A stretch of DNA of 64,000 bases, taken from the NCBI RefSeq assembly GCF_041381155.1, contig NC_091134.1, positions 14,386,008-14,450,007 on the forward strand, in the 5' to 3' direction. Under the pieces are notes generated by a model. That model worked only from the letters and a program-made list of their open reading frames with translations. It made no database searches and was not told where the DNA came from. Positions 1 to 13,348 of this stretch are shown in pieces. This DNA comes from Argopecten irradians (lineage: Eukaryota; Mollusca; Bivalvia; Pectinida; Pectinidae). Both the position numbers and the translations under genes were made by a program. Each line of letters begins with the position of its first letter. Within the stretch, counting starts at the first letter, position 1.

Positions 1-330
1 GAACCACAACACACAACCACGGCAACAACGACAAAACCACCTAACGAACAACACAGCAACATACACGAACAACATAACACAGTCTTACCTCAACAACCAC
101 AACATACACAACAAGAACATCACACAAACAACACATAATACAACAACACACCAATAACACACAACACAAAAGGCATTACACAGACCCCACATCTATCCAG
201 CACAACACACATACAACAAAAACACACAGCATACACAACACAACAACACACACCAACCAACAACACACAAACGCAACAACCACAAAACAAAGAAGATCAC
301 ACAAGCCATTACGCAGAACACAACATAACT
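1..330. repeat. AC-rich low-complexity tract
   Basis: The plus strand is made almost only of A and C in degenerate ACA/CAA/CACA steps, with few T or G. There is no fixed period, so this is a decayed or noisy microsatellite. Open frames on the minus strand here encode only Cys/Val/Leu-rich low-complexity sequence and are not credible genes. Confidence 0.75.
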
Positions 331-3300
331 GAGATACTTGTTTCTTTTCAATAAGACCATCCTTGTGATATTTTGGGTGCCAAGGTCCATATTTACCACG
401 TTTCATATTTCAACAGGCCCTTCCGGTAGTAATGGTAGATTGAACCCTAGACACTAGTCAGTTTATTATCAACCTGGCATGTTCAATGTTTCCAACGGCA
501 TATCGGGGCCATGTTTTTCCAACGTATTAACAACTGTACCTCCCAGGTCAACTTTATTGCACCGGAGGTCCATTTTCACACAACCGATACAACACGCGAA
601 TATACATATAAAACAATATAATATTATTTATTTGTTTATTTAATTTACCTCCACCACTTTTTAAATACAGAAACTGACATGCATAACTGGAGGAACATTT
701 CATCAGCCTTATAAAGGATGTGTATGCCTCCACACCCTTTTCATACAGTCCCCCACCAGATGTAAGCAGGGCAAAGGAACATCCAGGCAGCCCTAGATTT
801 ACAACAGTAATCGAAAGCAGATATGTGATGAAGAGGCCGGATGTGGTTACAGTCAGTTAAGTTCAATACTATGAGTGATTTATAATGAAGATTGTTAATG
901 AACAAAGATAATGGATATCTAAATGATATGGTCATTACGTGGTACCACGACGAAGTATATATCAACACATAATTTAGAAGCTGAAAAAATATTTCCAATT
1001 AGTCGGCCACGGCAAAAAGACTATATTACATCTTCTATGATCTATTGCATAAAATCATATATTTTCTTTAATCAAACATGTAATTAACAATATATGTCTT
1101 GGCCTCTCCCTAATTTTGTGTCTCTGAGATACCAGTATAACTTATAATGCGTTTATAATATAAACGATTTAAAATGGCATATGACGATCAAGCAAAAAAT
1201 TAAAACGGTAGGACCGTTTGATATCCGCCGAGAAGGTGGCCAAGATACGATAAAAACATGATAAGAAGGTGTATTTCTTGAGCAGGATCTGTGTCAAACA
1301 GGCTTGAATACCGTCTCGAAATAGCCATAGGGAAGGTGGAACTAGCCAGCCTTATAGATCCTCGACCGACATTTCCTAAACACTGATTGTGCAAACCTAT
1401 TTTCACCCCCCCACCAACTTGAAACAATTTTTGGAGAAAGAAAAAAAATTCCAGCACGTAAGAAGAAGGAAAGATTACTAAAGCTCTGTTTATTAAATAT
1501 AACATTCAAATTTGAAAATACACAAAGCTAAAAATCCATTAATGTAGTATATTTTTTGCTTGGATACTAATCATCCTAGTGGTTGGAGTTGCAAACAGTT
1601 AATAGGTTTCCACAGTGTTATACTTGACCAAGTTTAACTGCCCTTGTATTATTTTTCAGTATAGATATAACATAACCATAAATGTTTCCTGTGTGCAAAA
1701 CATTTTTGAATATTTTTAGCAAATGGAATCTTTACCTGGGTCTGGTCAACGTAGGACAGGGAATATCTCAACCGCAATTCGAAAGATTTGTGCTTGGTCA
1801 TGTATTGGATGTACATCACCGTTAACAACCTTTGGTGAAGGATGAGATGATTATCTTTTATTCCCCAAGCAACCATGGGATATCCCTGTGAATGTTAAGA
1901 GACAAAAAAACATGACCAACTCCATACATTTTTCAAGTTGAAGATATGAAAATGGTGTTAAAAGATAAGGATAAAGTAGTACACGAACCAAGACATGTTA
2001 GAAAGATACATATATATACACAACGCACAATATAAATAAATATACTTTTTTGTGTCCAAATCGTATCCCCTTTTATTTTTTTTTTACACAAAATGTTGAA
2101 CATACCAATAATTAATAGCAGTAAACATATAGTATAATATTACATTAAAAAAATAAGTACAATACGGTGAGGGCACAGGTAAAAAGGTCAACAGTTTAAT
2201 TGTAAGATTGTCTGTAACTCTCATGAAAGCCTCTTCAGCACTCCACCAACTAATCTTTTATTAAATTGTATTGTATAACGTAGTATTGACGAAGCCCAGG
2301 ATTTGTTATATTGGTAACAAAAAAGAATCAAGAATGCAGCCTAATGAAGGGTAAATGTAGTTAGTTGTGGAAAGTAAAAAGTTATGCTGTGAATGAAAGT
2401 TGTACGTTTATTGACAGATGTCCATGTTTATCCCTAGATAAGCTCAACATTTTTTTTGCATAGATACATCTCAATCAATAAACCATGAACACAAAGAGCT
2501 AGATAGAATTTGTTATGTACTTCACCGACGTCATCACTGACAAACTCAATTTTTCCTACCGAGTTTTGAGTTTAGAATCCTTGGAATCCAAGCATTATGT
2601 CAACTGCCCAGGTAACTGGCCAAATAATAGTGGTTTTTTTTAATAGACATCACCTGCCCCGAAAGTTTGGATCAAATGAATGAAACCATGACGCTTCATT
2701 GCAAGTTCACAGGGGTCTAGAATAGGGTGAGAAATCTATTTAACAGACTTCTTCTAAATCACCGAGAGGCCTAGAGAACCATAAATTGGGCGCTGTGGAC
2801 TATGCTGGTGATGGAAAAGGTCTACCACAAGTTATTTTCAAATGAATGACCTTGACCATCTTTCAAGTGATCACAAGGGTCAATTAGGCTTAAATATCTT
2901 GTATACGACTTCTGCTTCATAACGCAAGATATTCCTAGAGACTCCCGATTAATTTGCTGGTAACAGGGGTCAAATTATACTTGAAATCTTTGAAACGTCT
3001 TTCTTTAGTAATAACCGCTCAAATGCCAAAGAGGCCTCTAATGTGCTTAGAGGAATGAAGAAAAATTCCATATTTAACTTTATTTGTTAGATTATTAACC
3101 ATGTATGTATATACCAGGATTGCAGGTTAGCCTTGATTTCGTGCCCATTGGGCCCTTGTTAGTCATTATGATCGGATTACTCTCCACTTTCTTTTCCATC
3201 TTCAATTACATAGAACACAAAGCATAACATGACCATAAGCTTTGTTAAAAATAATTTGGTTTATATGAAATTAAATAATACAGTTAAATATGATATAGTA

Positions 3301-3778
3301 TTAGACCTCTAAGGGTGGACAGTAAGATGTTTTACAAGTCATGGTAAAAATGTCACCAGTCTAAATCACCAAGTCCCTAAAATGAAAGACATTTTAGCTC
3401 CTTGTATTTTATTCACAATAGCCATGTCCATTAATGCAGATCTTTGTAGCTCTATTTTTGAGTCAACATCTCCACGTGTCCATGCAACATTCCACATCAA
3501 GATTGTGTGTGGATTAAAATTTGTTAGTTGACATTGTTGTCTCTGTTTTAACCACATAGTGACAAGAAAGTCAAGAACGTAATCAAAATAATAGCAAGAT
3601 AAAAGATCAGATAAGCCTATATCAACTGGTATTTTTTAGTTTGACTGTGACATAAAAGTGTAATGAAGCATGGTCAGTTTGTTTGAAAATTTATATTTTG
3701 GTATTTATAAATTCAGATGCAAGATGGAGAAAACAAATAAATTGGGCCTTCAAAAGGACACAAAAGTACACTTAAATG
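331..3778. other. Intergenic, no gene recognised
   Basis: AT-rich sequence with only short random-looking open frames. Between about 2560 and 3010 there are several degenerate blocks built around phrases such as AATGACCTTGACC and CACAGGGGTCAA, a pattern typical of old dispersed repeats; a related block sits near 28250-28330. No RNA gene or splice-bounded exon could be supported. Confidence 0.5.
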
Positions 3779-4388
3779 TTATGTATTCTCGGAAGAGTGA
3801 TCAATTACAAGTAAGTAAATTGGCTTCATGCAATTCTTTTGAGGTGCAAGAAGTCCAGTATACTGGCCAGAAAATCTTTTGTTGAAAATTATCCCATATA
3901 TTCCATACTGCACGAGGCATGGTGACAACTTTTCTGATCCCTGTCCCCCGAAACGCCCAAACCAGGCCATAGCGACATACCTTACGATAATGCCAGTGTT
4001 TCTGTTTTGCCCAGTGTAAAACTCAAACATCACCAGGTAGTTCAAACACAATCTTCCCCTATACCGCCTTGCCAGGGGCCAGTACAGCAATCATATCCAA
4101 AATACCAGAATGACATCAAAGAACTATAAAAATTTAAGATGTAAGTTTTTGTTTTGAGATTTTTAAAATACTTTTAACAGCAATCGTTTTCAATCAAAGT
4201 TATACCATGTGAAGTTATAAGCATACATTTATTGAATGGAAAAAGTCCATTTACTAGCTAGTAATTATGATTTGGAAAATTTTACTAACCAAATAATATA
4301 CAAACAATTACTAGTTATTTTCCCACTATGGATACATTAGGATACAAAAAAGTATGGAATATATATTTAAATTTGTATCATTGGACAA

Positions 4389-4690
4389 TCAATATACAAT
4401 GAAAATGCTTCTATGATGATTTAGCGGGCAGTATGGTAATGCAGTTTTTGTGGCTGGTGGTTGCAACAAACCCTCCCAACTAGTGTGGGCATTTGCCTGC
4501 AGTTTCTCACAACTGCACAAGTCCAGGGAGGTCCCTCCTGTCCGGAATGGTAATACCGCCTCACCATCACCTCCATCCTTATCTTCAAAAAGATCAAAGG
4601 CCAAGCCTAGGGCATTTTGTTCACCAATTTCTTCTTCAGAAGACCTCTCATTTGAGGTCTCATCAAGGGAATCTACCTGGCCTGTGGTAG
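4389..4690 (-). other. Possible isolated terminal coding exon, unidentified
   Basis: On the minus strand a frame is open from a CAG acceptor-like site near 4677-4690 to a stop near 4389. It encodes an acidic, Ser-rich start (SLDETSNERSSEEEIGEQ), then DLFEDKDGGDGE, then a Cys-containing part (SLDLCSCEKLQ). This composition looks more protein-like than the surrounding random frames. No upstream exon was found, no domain is recognised, and the opposite strand is also open. It could be the remnant of a transposase or a chance frame. Confidence 0.22.
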
Positions 4691-4699
4691 ATATATATA

Positions 4700-6990
4700 A
4701 TTGTTAGTCTGATTATAACCGACTAAAGAATTATTTACACCCAATAATTTGCATCTATCAGTGTATGCTTAGATAACACATTTATAAAAGAACATATTTA
4801 TTGATGCAGACTATATATTCTTATATAAGATTCTGGAAATGATTGATAATCAAAATCTATCATAATGACTTCAATGGGTTTAGGTCTTCGGACATTATTA
4901 TCTTGTCAGATTGAGTTACCCGTCCTGTAATTGTATGCTTGACATGCATGTTTATACATTTTGACATTATGTACCAAACAAAACTACATGTATCTGTGAC
5001 CCATTTGTTTTCCTACTCTTTTAGAAGCATGCAGAGTTTTAAATATTATATAATTATGTTCGAAGTAAAAAAGAATTTGCAAGTCAATTGTTAATAATTA
5101 AAATCACTACTCCAAATACCTTCCAATAGTTTGTTCGACTCCGCTCAAGAAGAGGAGACAGCCTCATTACCCTGGTCGATTCGGCCCTGTCCTACCATGT
5201 CCCTCTACCTCCTGCCCCATACCCTTCTAGTCCCCCTTCCCCCTTATGCCGTCTACCCTATTTTGTCCCCTGCCCCCACATTTCTGTCCCTCCTCTCCTC
5301 TTACAATTATGGGAGGCCTCTCTGGAGAAAGACTCATGGTCAACATTTCAAAATCATGTTCTGAAATAATCTTGAAGACTGAAAGAAAATACGTTCCCTT
5401 TGTAAGAAAGTAACATGTTCAGATGTACATGTATAACAATTCAAATGTTCGAATGAGTTGACCATCATGGGTAATTGAATGCCATTTTATGCTAATTTAA
5501 TATGTGTGCTTTGCCATTGAATTTTAGAACATACATGTTTAGATTTCAACATGTTAAAAAAAAAGAATTTCAGCAAATAATAGAATGATGTTATCAAAAG
5601 TGATTTGTTAAAATTTGTATGGTGGTTTTAGGTGTAATTAGAGTAGGTGGTGTGAATGTGGTTGTACAAATTTCTGATTAACATGTAAAAATATTAAATA
5701 AACATACAATTAATGAAACTATACCATTGTTGAATCATTTTTTTAATCATACTGTCATTCTAACTTCCAAAGTTACTAAGATTTATACCGCAACATCTTG
5801 ACAGAATGGATGCCATCATGACATTGTGCGTTTGAAACTATTTCAATATCCAAATTATTGACCGTAACCATGAGCGTGTTTATGTAAATGCATGTCTCAA
5901 ATATAAATCCTTGTCATAATTATAATATACATATATTGATGCGGGTGCATAATGTTCTAGACTATGCAATATCGAACTCTGGTCTCTGGTGTGAAAAACT
6001 AGGCCTACTGTCTGAGCCAAAGAAACATGCTCCGTCAGCTGAGTGACATAGACCGTATTTACATGTAACACTGTACAAATCACACCGATCTGCTTCTTTT
6101 TACACAAGTTTATTCGATTCGCTGCTGGATCCTCCTTTTACATCAAAGGAGCTCGACGTTTCTGTTAATAATATATAGCATAAACTATAGTATTGACACC
6201 ATGTACAATGTATACTAGTTAAAATAGCCCTATATAATAGCTAAAATAACCTATATACTATAAAAAATAGCCCACGTTTTTATATAGTATATACATGTCA
6301 TTTTTCATATTTATGCTAGGCCTATGCATTATTGGCAGAACGTCAAGCTACTGTGGTTAGATGTTATATATATAGCCGAAGCTTGTACAGGTCTTTGTCT
6401 TAAGTACAAACATGACTCTTGTTAACTCAGCATTTCACATAATAACTGTTTCATGTGCCATCGATGAACACAACTTACGATTAACATTACTAAATATACG
6501 CCCATACGAATTTTGAAATCGCGATACTATCAACTACAGTGTATCATGAAGATTACCCTTCAATGGCCCCTCATAATTTGGCTTCTCTAGTTGTGTTGAT
6601 TACAGCAATATCATTCAAAATATATACTGTCGTGAATAACAGAAGGAACATAAAGTCACCCAGACTTCATTTCTCAACACAAAATTTCCATGTTACGGAT
6701 AAAATGAAGTGTTACGGTATGAGTGATAGCCATAAATACTCACGTCTGAAGACGCCATTTTGTTTAGGTTTTCGGTCACGTGATATTCGGATATTGTCAA
6801 TCTATCAAAATGGGCGCGACATGCATATTAAACAGCAAAATAATCAAACTTTTAAACATTTATATCTTTGGATACTCGGAACTTTATAGACTTGGTAATT
6901 TGTGGGGAAAGTTTCGTAACTTTTTGAAGCTTGTTATGCAGTAAATTTTTGCCGGTTTTTTTTACGGACCCCAAAAGATACGGAATAATG
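4700..6990. other. Intergenic, no gene recognised
   Basis: AT-rich spacer. A pyrimidine-rich block (mainly CCT, CCC and CTT) lies at about 5205-5300. The 116-residue frame near 6539-6889 has no motif, no splice context and ordinary AT-rich composition, so it is not called. Confidence 0.5.
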
Positions 6991-6994
6991 CGGC

Positions 6995-7092
6995 CTTTAA
7001 CAGCCATGGTCCATGTAAGGACGGCCTCCCATATATGCAACGTATATAGCGTGAGTATATAGTAGCGAGTTGCGTGTTTTGGGAGACTGGTA
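6995..7092 (-). repeat. SINE-A 3' fragment, cut by assembly gap
   Basis: Contains the family phrases CATGTAAGGACGGCCTCCCAT and GTGTTTTGGGAGACTG in reverse orientation, with extra bases not seen in other copies. It runs directly into the run of N. Confidence 0.7.
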
Positions 7093-7125
7093 NNNNNNNN
7101 NNNNNNNNNNNNNNNNNNNNNNNNN
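7093..7125. other. Assembly gap (33 N)
   Basis: 33 undetermined bases. The sequence just after the gap is the start of the noisy duplicate described next, which suggests that the gap and its right flank were filled from a low-quality read. Confidence 0.98.
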
Positions 7126-9462
7126 TCAAATATTTTTTTATAATAATTATAGATACGATAATATAAACGTCTTCTGTTTTCAAAAATTAAACTGGTTTTT
7201 AAGTCTGCGTCAGGATGTAGGATATTAGTTTTCAGGACTGATAGGACGGTGGTTTTTCATTTTTGTACTCTCGGTTGTTCCCTTTCCAAGTATTGACCAC
7301 ATCACTTATATTATGTCATGAACCCTAATCGTTCTATACTAATAACACTTTCTGTTTTTGGTGTTCATTAATCAAGCTACTTTAAACATCTCTTCATTTT
7401 AGTCATTTATTTATTAATTTATACATTTCTTCTGTTTCGAAGCCTGAGACTTTGACCATTGGGGTACCTGTTTGGGCCGTCCGTCCGACAGTTTACAAGC
7501 TTTTTACCTGAAATGAACACTTGCGACCATGCGGGAGTTAACTTCATTTAATTGATACTTTACTAGATCTGTCGTTAACCTTTCCATTAATTGTACCTGA
7601 GTATTTAATTGTCGAGTGTTATTATGTTTTTTTTTGTTCTCTAGATTTACATTTCTCTCATATACCTCTTGGGGTTCACTATTATCAAGTGTTAGTTAAT
7701 TTCTTCGCAGATGCTTGATAGTCGAGTGTAAATTCGTGTCGAGGGTCTCGCACTTCCACTGTGGTTCGCTACATTTGTAGGTCTCTGAGTAATAACGGGT
7801 TTTTTTGTGGTAGACTGGTGAGATGGGTGGGGGCAAACAACATTATTTGGTTGTAGGTGGGATTTCTTGGGGGATGAATTGAGAGGGATAGCGAGGCAGG
7901 CGGAATTGTGCGGGGGGGTTTCAGGGTCGTCAGTTGTCTGTTTGTGGGGTTCGGCGTTGGCTTGGGTGACGTTAGGGGTTGGACAGTGGGATTTATTATG
8001 GTGAGGGCTTTGCTGAATAGTGGATAAGTGGGGAGGCCTGGGGGTCGGGGTGATTTTTCAAAACCAGTGTGGGGTGGGTCGCAGATTTATAATAGGGCGG
8101 TGGGAGTTGTCTTGTAGTTTTTTCTGTCATTGGCTTTTTGCGGGTTCTAAATGTTGCTTAGTCTTTGTTTATGTCTGTCCTTGGAATCCCTTCAGAGTGT
8201 TAATAAATTCCCTTTTTTTTACTGTCAAAATTGGGTATATCATTTTGTAATTTGTAGAATCATCTGGATTCAGAAAAAAATCAGGGACTCAAACTTTGAA
8301 ATCTTTTGGGGCTATTTTGTATCCATATTTCATTGATCTCTGCACCGTAATTTCTCTGTCGTTATTATTATCAGATTATATTAATGGACTTGATATGTTC
8401 TAGTAAATCATTTTCTTTTATGGATTGATTCGTATTGTTTACTAAGTTTTATATATCTATAAGTATTGTGCCAATGTCTCTGGTACAACTTTGATTTGAC
8501 TATTTAATTGATTATGTTTCTGGATACTTTTTTGCTAGACAACTTTCCAAAAATGGTGGGGGGTGTGGGCTGGGGGTAAAGAATAGGTGTCGCTTATCCC
8601 CCACTAAGAACCTCCAAGTTTAAATTGGAATTGGTCATATTTCCATGTCAGTACACTAACTATACATATTAGTTATAAAAGTAAAAGTCAAACACGTCTA
8701 GGTTACTCATATTTTACATGGTATTATTGAATAATTTTTAATGTTTTTATTATAAAATATCTGTTCTCAATTCTCATAATTGTTCATGGCTTCACAGGGA
8801 TTCTTCATCGTCAGATACGAAGTGACACAAGCTCTGCTACAGTACTTACAGACCTGTACATCCCATGCACATGCGGAGCAAAACTCCCATTTTGGAATCA
8901 GACCTTATGGGGACACTGTAGCTTTCCAAAAATGGTAAATTTGAAAAATATGTAAAATGCTATAGGGACCGCAGAATCACAAACCAAATAAAATCAGATT
9001 CTCTGGAAATCCCCATTTTTGGGCACAAGATTTCATTCGAGAGGTGAATGTTTCGGAGCCTGCTGATTGGGTATTCACCAGGGTGCAAGCAGTTTCAAAT
9101 GTTTAATGTGTGGGTTGGGCAATACATTGTAGATGTAAAATTTATAAAGAAATTTTTAAAATTCTGTCAAGTGTGCTGTGTGTTCTGACAGGGGGAGGTA
9201 AATCAATATTAGGAATTTCATGAATATTTTGGTCAATTTTTGGTGCGGAATTCAACATAAGATGGCACCCCCCACATAAAAGTTTAGCAAGATGGTAGAT
9301 CTTTATTTCTTTTTATTCACAGGTTTGCGAGATGCCATTCTTCAAAATTAGTGACAGGTGACCAGACTTGAAAACTCCATTTTTTTATACCTTGACAGCG
9401 GGCAACGTTAATATATCGTTATATAGCGAAATCATTTGGCTTCTGCAGCGGTCTCTTTATAG
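7126..9462. repeat. Noisy duplicate, copy 1 (insertion-rich)
   Basis: Same content and order as 10799-12733: both begin TCAAATATTTT, share GAACCCTAATCG, ACACTTTCTGTTTTT, CATTTATTTATTAATTTATA, AAACTCCCATTTTGGAATCA and GAATTCAACATAAGATGGCA, and both end near GCGGTCTCT followed by ATAGG. Copy 1 is about 400 bases longer because of many 1-10 base insertions, including G-runs (7820-8110) absent from copy 2. This pattern fits uncorrected long-read sequence or an uncollapsed haplotype better than an old duplication. No gene is seen. Confidence 0.8.
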
Positions 9463-9787
9463 GAAGACAACCGGATTATGACGTGTTCCGTCATTCAGCG
9501 TCCCTGGTCACCATTTGAGCTGAACCCAATCTGCATGGTATCTTGAATGGAAATCATGAAGGTATTTTGCTTGTATTTTAGTAAATATTATGGTAGAGCG
9601 TTGTAGTACGGAATTCGCCTTTCTGTCTTGATGGACGACACGGTAAATTGGTTTTTGTTGAAACAAATCTCATTACATATTTGTTATTCAATATAGCTTA
9701 GCCCATCATGAACCAATATCTTAGAAAGTGATTATGAAGATGTTTTTGTCAACGATTTGACACTATTTTGCAGTATTGACACAAGGG
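9463..9787. other. Unassigned sequence between the duplicate and the G tract
   Basis: About 325 bases with balanced composition that do not follow copy 2 and contain no recognisable gene or repeat. Confidence 0.4.
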
Positions 9788-10694
9788 TCATGGCCCGGGG
9801 GCGGGCGGGGGGGGTGCGGGGGGGGGGGGGGGGGGGGGGGTAAAGAAGGGGGGGTAGGGGGGACATAAGAATAGGGGGGGGGAGGGGGGTATTTCGTAGG
9901 GGTAGGGGGGCGGGGGGGGGGGGGTTAGTCTCTGGGGGGGGGGGGTGTGAGGGGGGCTGGGACTGGCGGGGAGGGGGGGGCCTGGGGGGGGTGGGCGGGG
10001 TGTACATTTATGGGGGGGGGGGGGGGGGGGGTCTATTTATCAGGGGCGGGGGGCGGGGGGGGGAAATAGGAGGGGGGGGGGATACACATGAGGGGGGGTG
10101 GGGCGGGGGGGTGGGGGGGGGGGGGGGGGGGGGGGGGAACGGGAGGGGAGCTCGGGGAGCAGGGGGGGCTAGGAGCGTGGTTTAGGGAGGCATGGGGAGG
10201 GGGGGTAGGGATGGTTCGGCTGCGGTAGGACGGGGAGGGGGGAGGGGGGGGGGGGGGGTGGGTCCTCCCAAGTGGGGGGGGTGGGCGGACGGGGGGAGGG
10301 GGGATGGGAGCCTGGGGGGGAACCCTAAGTAGGATTAGGGCGGCTTGGGGGGGGGGGGGGACGCGGGGCATTAATCAGATTTTTTCTGGGCGGGGGTTTT
10401 TGTCATTGATTATTGGGGGGGGACTGGGTCGGGGGGCGGAGGGGGGGATTTGGGGCGGGGGGAGGGGGGTGGGGCCCGGCATGGAACGGGGGGAGGACAG
10501 CTTTAGGGGGTGGATGAGAAGGGGCTGGTCCAAGGGGTTTTCGGGGGCGGCTACTAGGGGGGGGGGGGGGGCTGGGGGGGGGGGGGGGGGGTGGGGTCAG
10601 GGGGGGGGGGCAGGGGGGGGGGCTAATATGGTGCTCGATGGTGGGATGGGAGGGTGTGGGCTTGGGGGGGGGGGACGGGGGCGGGGGGGGGGAA
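9788..10694. repeat. Poly-G tract, about 0.9 kb
   Basis: More than three quarters G, in runs of up to about 28 separated by short mixed words. There is no fixed period. Open frames on either strand are only poly-Gly or poly-Pro. It sits between two versions of the same sequence and next to a gap, so a sequencing or gap-filling artefact is the most likely explanation; a genuine G-quadruplex-forming satellite is the alternative. Confidence 0.85.
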
Positions 10695-10798
10695 TTCGCG
10701 TGATACTCTGTGATTAGGAGTTATTCAAGCCTAATAATCTCTTTCCCTGTATTTATCTATTTATCATAATCACTATTCTATTTATCTGTATATGTAAG

Positions 10799-12733
10799 TC
10801 AAATATTTTATATATAAATTCATCAAATGGATATAGTGTTGTTTGGTTCTGTAAAATAAACAGTATAGTCTTCTTTTTCAAAATTAAATGTTTAAGACTG
10901 GTCAGGAATAGGTAATAGATTCAGGCTGAAGGACGGTGGTTTTTATTTTGATACTCTGGGTTCCTCCAAGTATTGACACATCCTTAAATGGCCATGAACC
11001 CTAATCGATCTATATAAAACACTTTCTGTTTTTGTGTTCATTAATCAGCTACTTTAACTCTTTCATTTTAGTCATTTATTTATTAATTTATACATTTCTT
11101 CTGTTTCAGCCGAGCTTTGACCATGGTACCTTTTGGGCCGACCAGTTTAACAGCTTTTTCCTGACATGAACACAGCGCCAAGGGGAGTTAACTCATTTCA
11201 TGAAAATACTAGACAGAGTTACCTTTCCATAATTGACCTGAGTATTTAATTGTGAGTGTAATTTGTTTTTTTTTTCTCTATACATTTCTCTCATATACCT
11301 CTTTGGTTCAATTATCAGTGTTATTAATTTCTTCGAGATGGATAGTCGAGTGAAATTCGAGTTATCTCCCTTCCATTGTCTGTACATTTGTAGGTCTCTG
11401 GTAAACGGGTTTTTTTTTAGCAGTGAGATGGTGCAAATTTAGAGGTGAATTGTGTAATTCTTTCACTTCCAGATCTTGTAACTGACTAGTATACATCAAT
11501 ATGTGAGTGAAGGATAAGTTTAATTCTATTTTTCAAAACCATTTTCTTTCTAATAGCCACGATTCTTTAGTTCTGTCCAGTTTTTCGGGTTCAAATGTTG
11601 CTCTAGATTTGATTTTATCTGTCCTTGGAATCCTTCAGAGGTTAATAATTCCCTTTTTTACATCAATTGGTATACATTTGTAATTTTAGAATCATCTGAT
11701 TCAGAAAATCAGGGCAAATTTGAAATTTTTGGGGCTATTTTGTATCCATATTTCATTAGCTGCACCGTAATTTCTCTGTGTTATATCAGATATATTATGA
11801 CATGATATGTTATAATCATTTCTTTATGATATTCTATTGTTTACTAAGTTATATATCTATAGTATTGAGCCAGTTCTGGAACTTTGATTTGCTTAATTGT
11901 TCAGTTCTGGATATTTTTTGCTAGAAATTCCAAAAATGGGGGGTGGGGGGTAAAGAATATGAGTTATCTCCCCTGACCTCCAAGTTTAATTGAATTGGTC
12001 ATATTTCCCTGTAGTACACTAACTATACTATAGTTATAAGTAAAAGTCAAAAGTCTAGGTTCAAATTTCATTGAAATATTTAAATTTTTATTTAAAAACT
12101 GTTTCAATTCTCATAATTTTTCTTACAGGAATCTTCATCGTCGATACGAGTACACAGCTTGCAGTACCAGACCAACCCATGCAGCGAGCAAACTCCCATT
12201 TTGGAATCAGACCTTATGGACATGTAGCTTTCCAAAAATGGTAAATTTGAAAAATATGTAAAATGCTATAGGGACCCGCAGAATCAAACCAAAAATAGAT
12301 TCCTGGAAATCCCCTTTTGGGCACAAGATTTCATAGAGAGGTGAATGTGTCGGAGCCTGCTGATTGGGTATCCAGGGTGCATCAGTTTCAAATGTTTAAT
12401 GTGTGGGTTGGGCAATACATGTAGATGTAAAATATATAAAGAAATTTTAAAATTCTGTCAAGTGTGTGTCTGACAGGGGGAGGTAATCAATATTAGAATT
12501 TCATGAATATTTTGGTCAATTTTTGGTGCGGAATTCAACATAAGATGGCACCCCCCACATAAAAGTTTAGCAAGATGGTAGATCTTTATTTCTTTTTATT
12601 CACAGGTATGCGAGATGCCATTCTTCAAAATTAGTGACAGGTGACCAGACTTGAAAACTCCATTTAACCTTGACAGCGGCAAACGTTAATATATCGTATA
12701 TAGCGAAATCATTTGGTTCTGCGGTCTCTATAG
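10799..12733. repeat. Duplicate, copy 2 (cleaner version)
   Basis: Shorter and more regular counterpart of 7126-9462, in the same orientation. It joins smoothly to the following sequence (ATAGGTAAGTAAAACACG). No credible coding frame. About 2 kb, non-coding. Confidence 0.8.
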
Positions 12734-12915
12734 GTAAGTAAAACACGAAGCTATGATATCCCGCGATAATCCAGTACGTATATTCTTCCTCTAGAATTGT
12801 TCACAGTGTATACAAATCAAATGTTCTCCATGGTGAAATACGTTTTTGTTCCTCAAAAATATGTCATACCAAATCTAAATTAAATCCTTGTATATCTACT
12901 ACAATATATATATAC

Positions 12916-12987
12916 ACGATTAAACACCAATTACTGTTCAAGTGATGAATATCATATTTATGCTCTGTCGGCGGTGGAGCATCGTTA
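12916..12987 (-). mobile_element. TTAA-MITE end fragment
   Basis: Ends with GGCGGTGGAGCATC followed by GTTAA and carries ATGCTCTGTCGGCGG. It matches, in reverse, the first 70 bases of the complete MITE at 43921-44292. Confidence 0.7.
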
Positions 12988-13044
12988 AGCTGTTTAAGTT
13001 TGTTGTAATTGAAAATATTAAGCAACACTTGCATTGCAAGTATG

Positions 13045-13111
13045 AAGTAAGAATTGTGCCTGCTGCCTCATTGCATGATCGGAATAGGCGACTAAATCTG
13101 GGATATCAATT
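13045..13111 (+). repeat. SINE-A 5' head fragment
   Basis: Carries AATTGTGCCTGCTGCC and CATTGCATGATCGGAATAGG, the head of the SINE-A family. The same head is found inverted at 16786-16826 on the other side of the transposon. Confidence 0.65.
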
Positions 13112-13348
13112 ATATTGGCTAGATCAAAACATATTGGAATTCCGTCTCAAATAGGGGCAATGCGCGCGGGTAGTCTCGGACAGCCGAATAATCTCGGACA
13201 GTTTTCCATAAAGCTATAAAAACTATACCTGTGTCGTGTTGTTTTACGAAATCAATCGATAAAAAGCGCCTCGTTGACAATGATTATCCATATAAATCCA
13301 TTAGTCTAACTTCAGATACAAGGGACTGACTAAAGTACTGATAAACCC

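Noticed and set aside
6539..6889. 116-residue open frame
   Set aside because: No motif, no homologous counterpart in the window, ordinary AT-rich composition and no splice or promoter support.
9732..10717. Poly-Pro and poly-Gly open frames of 64-137 residues
   Set aside because: They are direct translations of the poly-G tract and its complement, with no other content.
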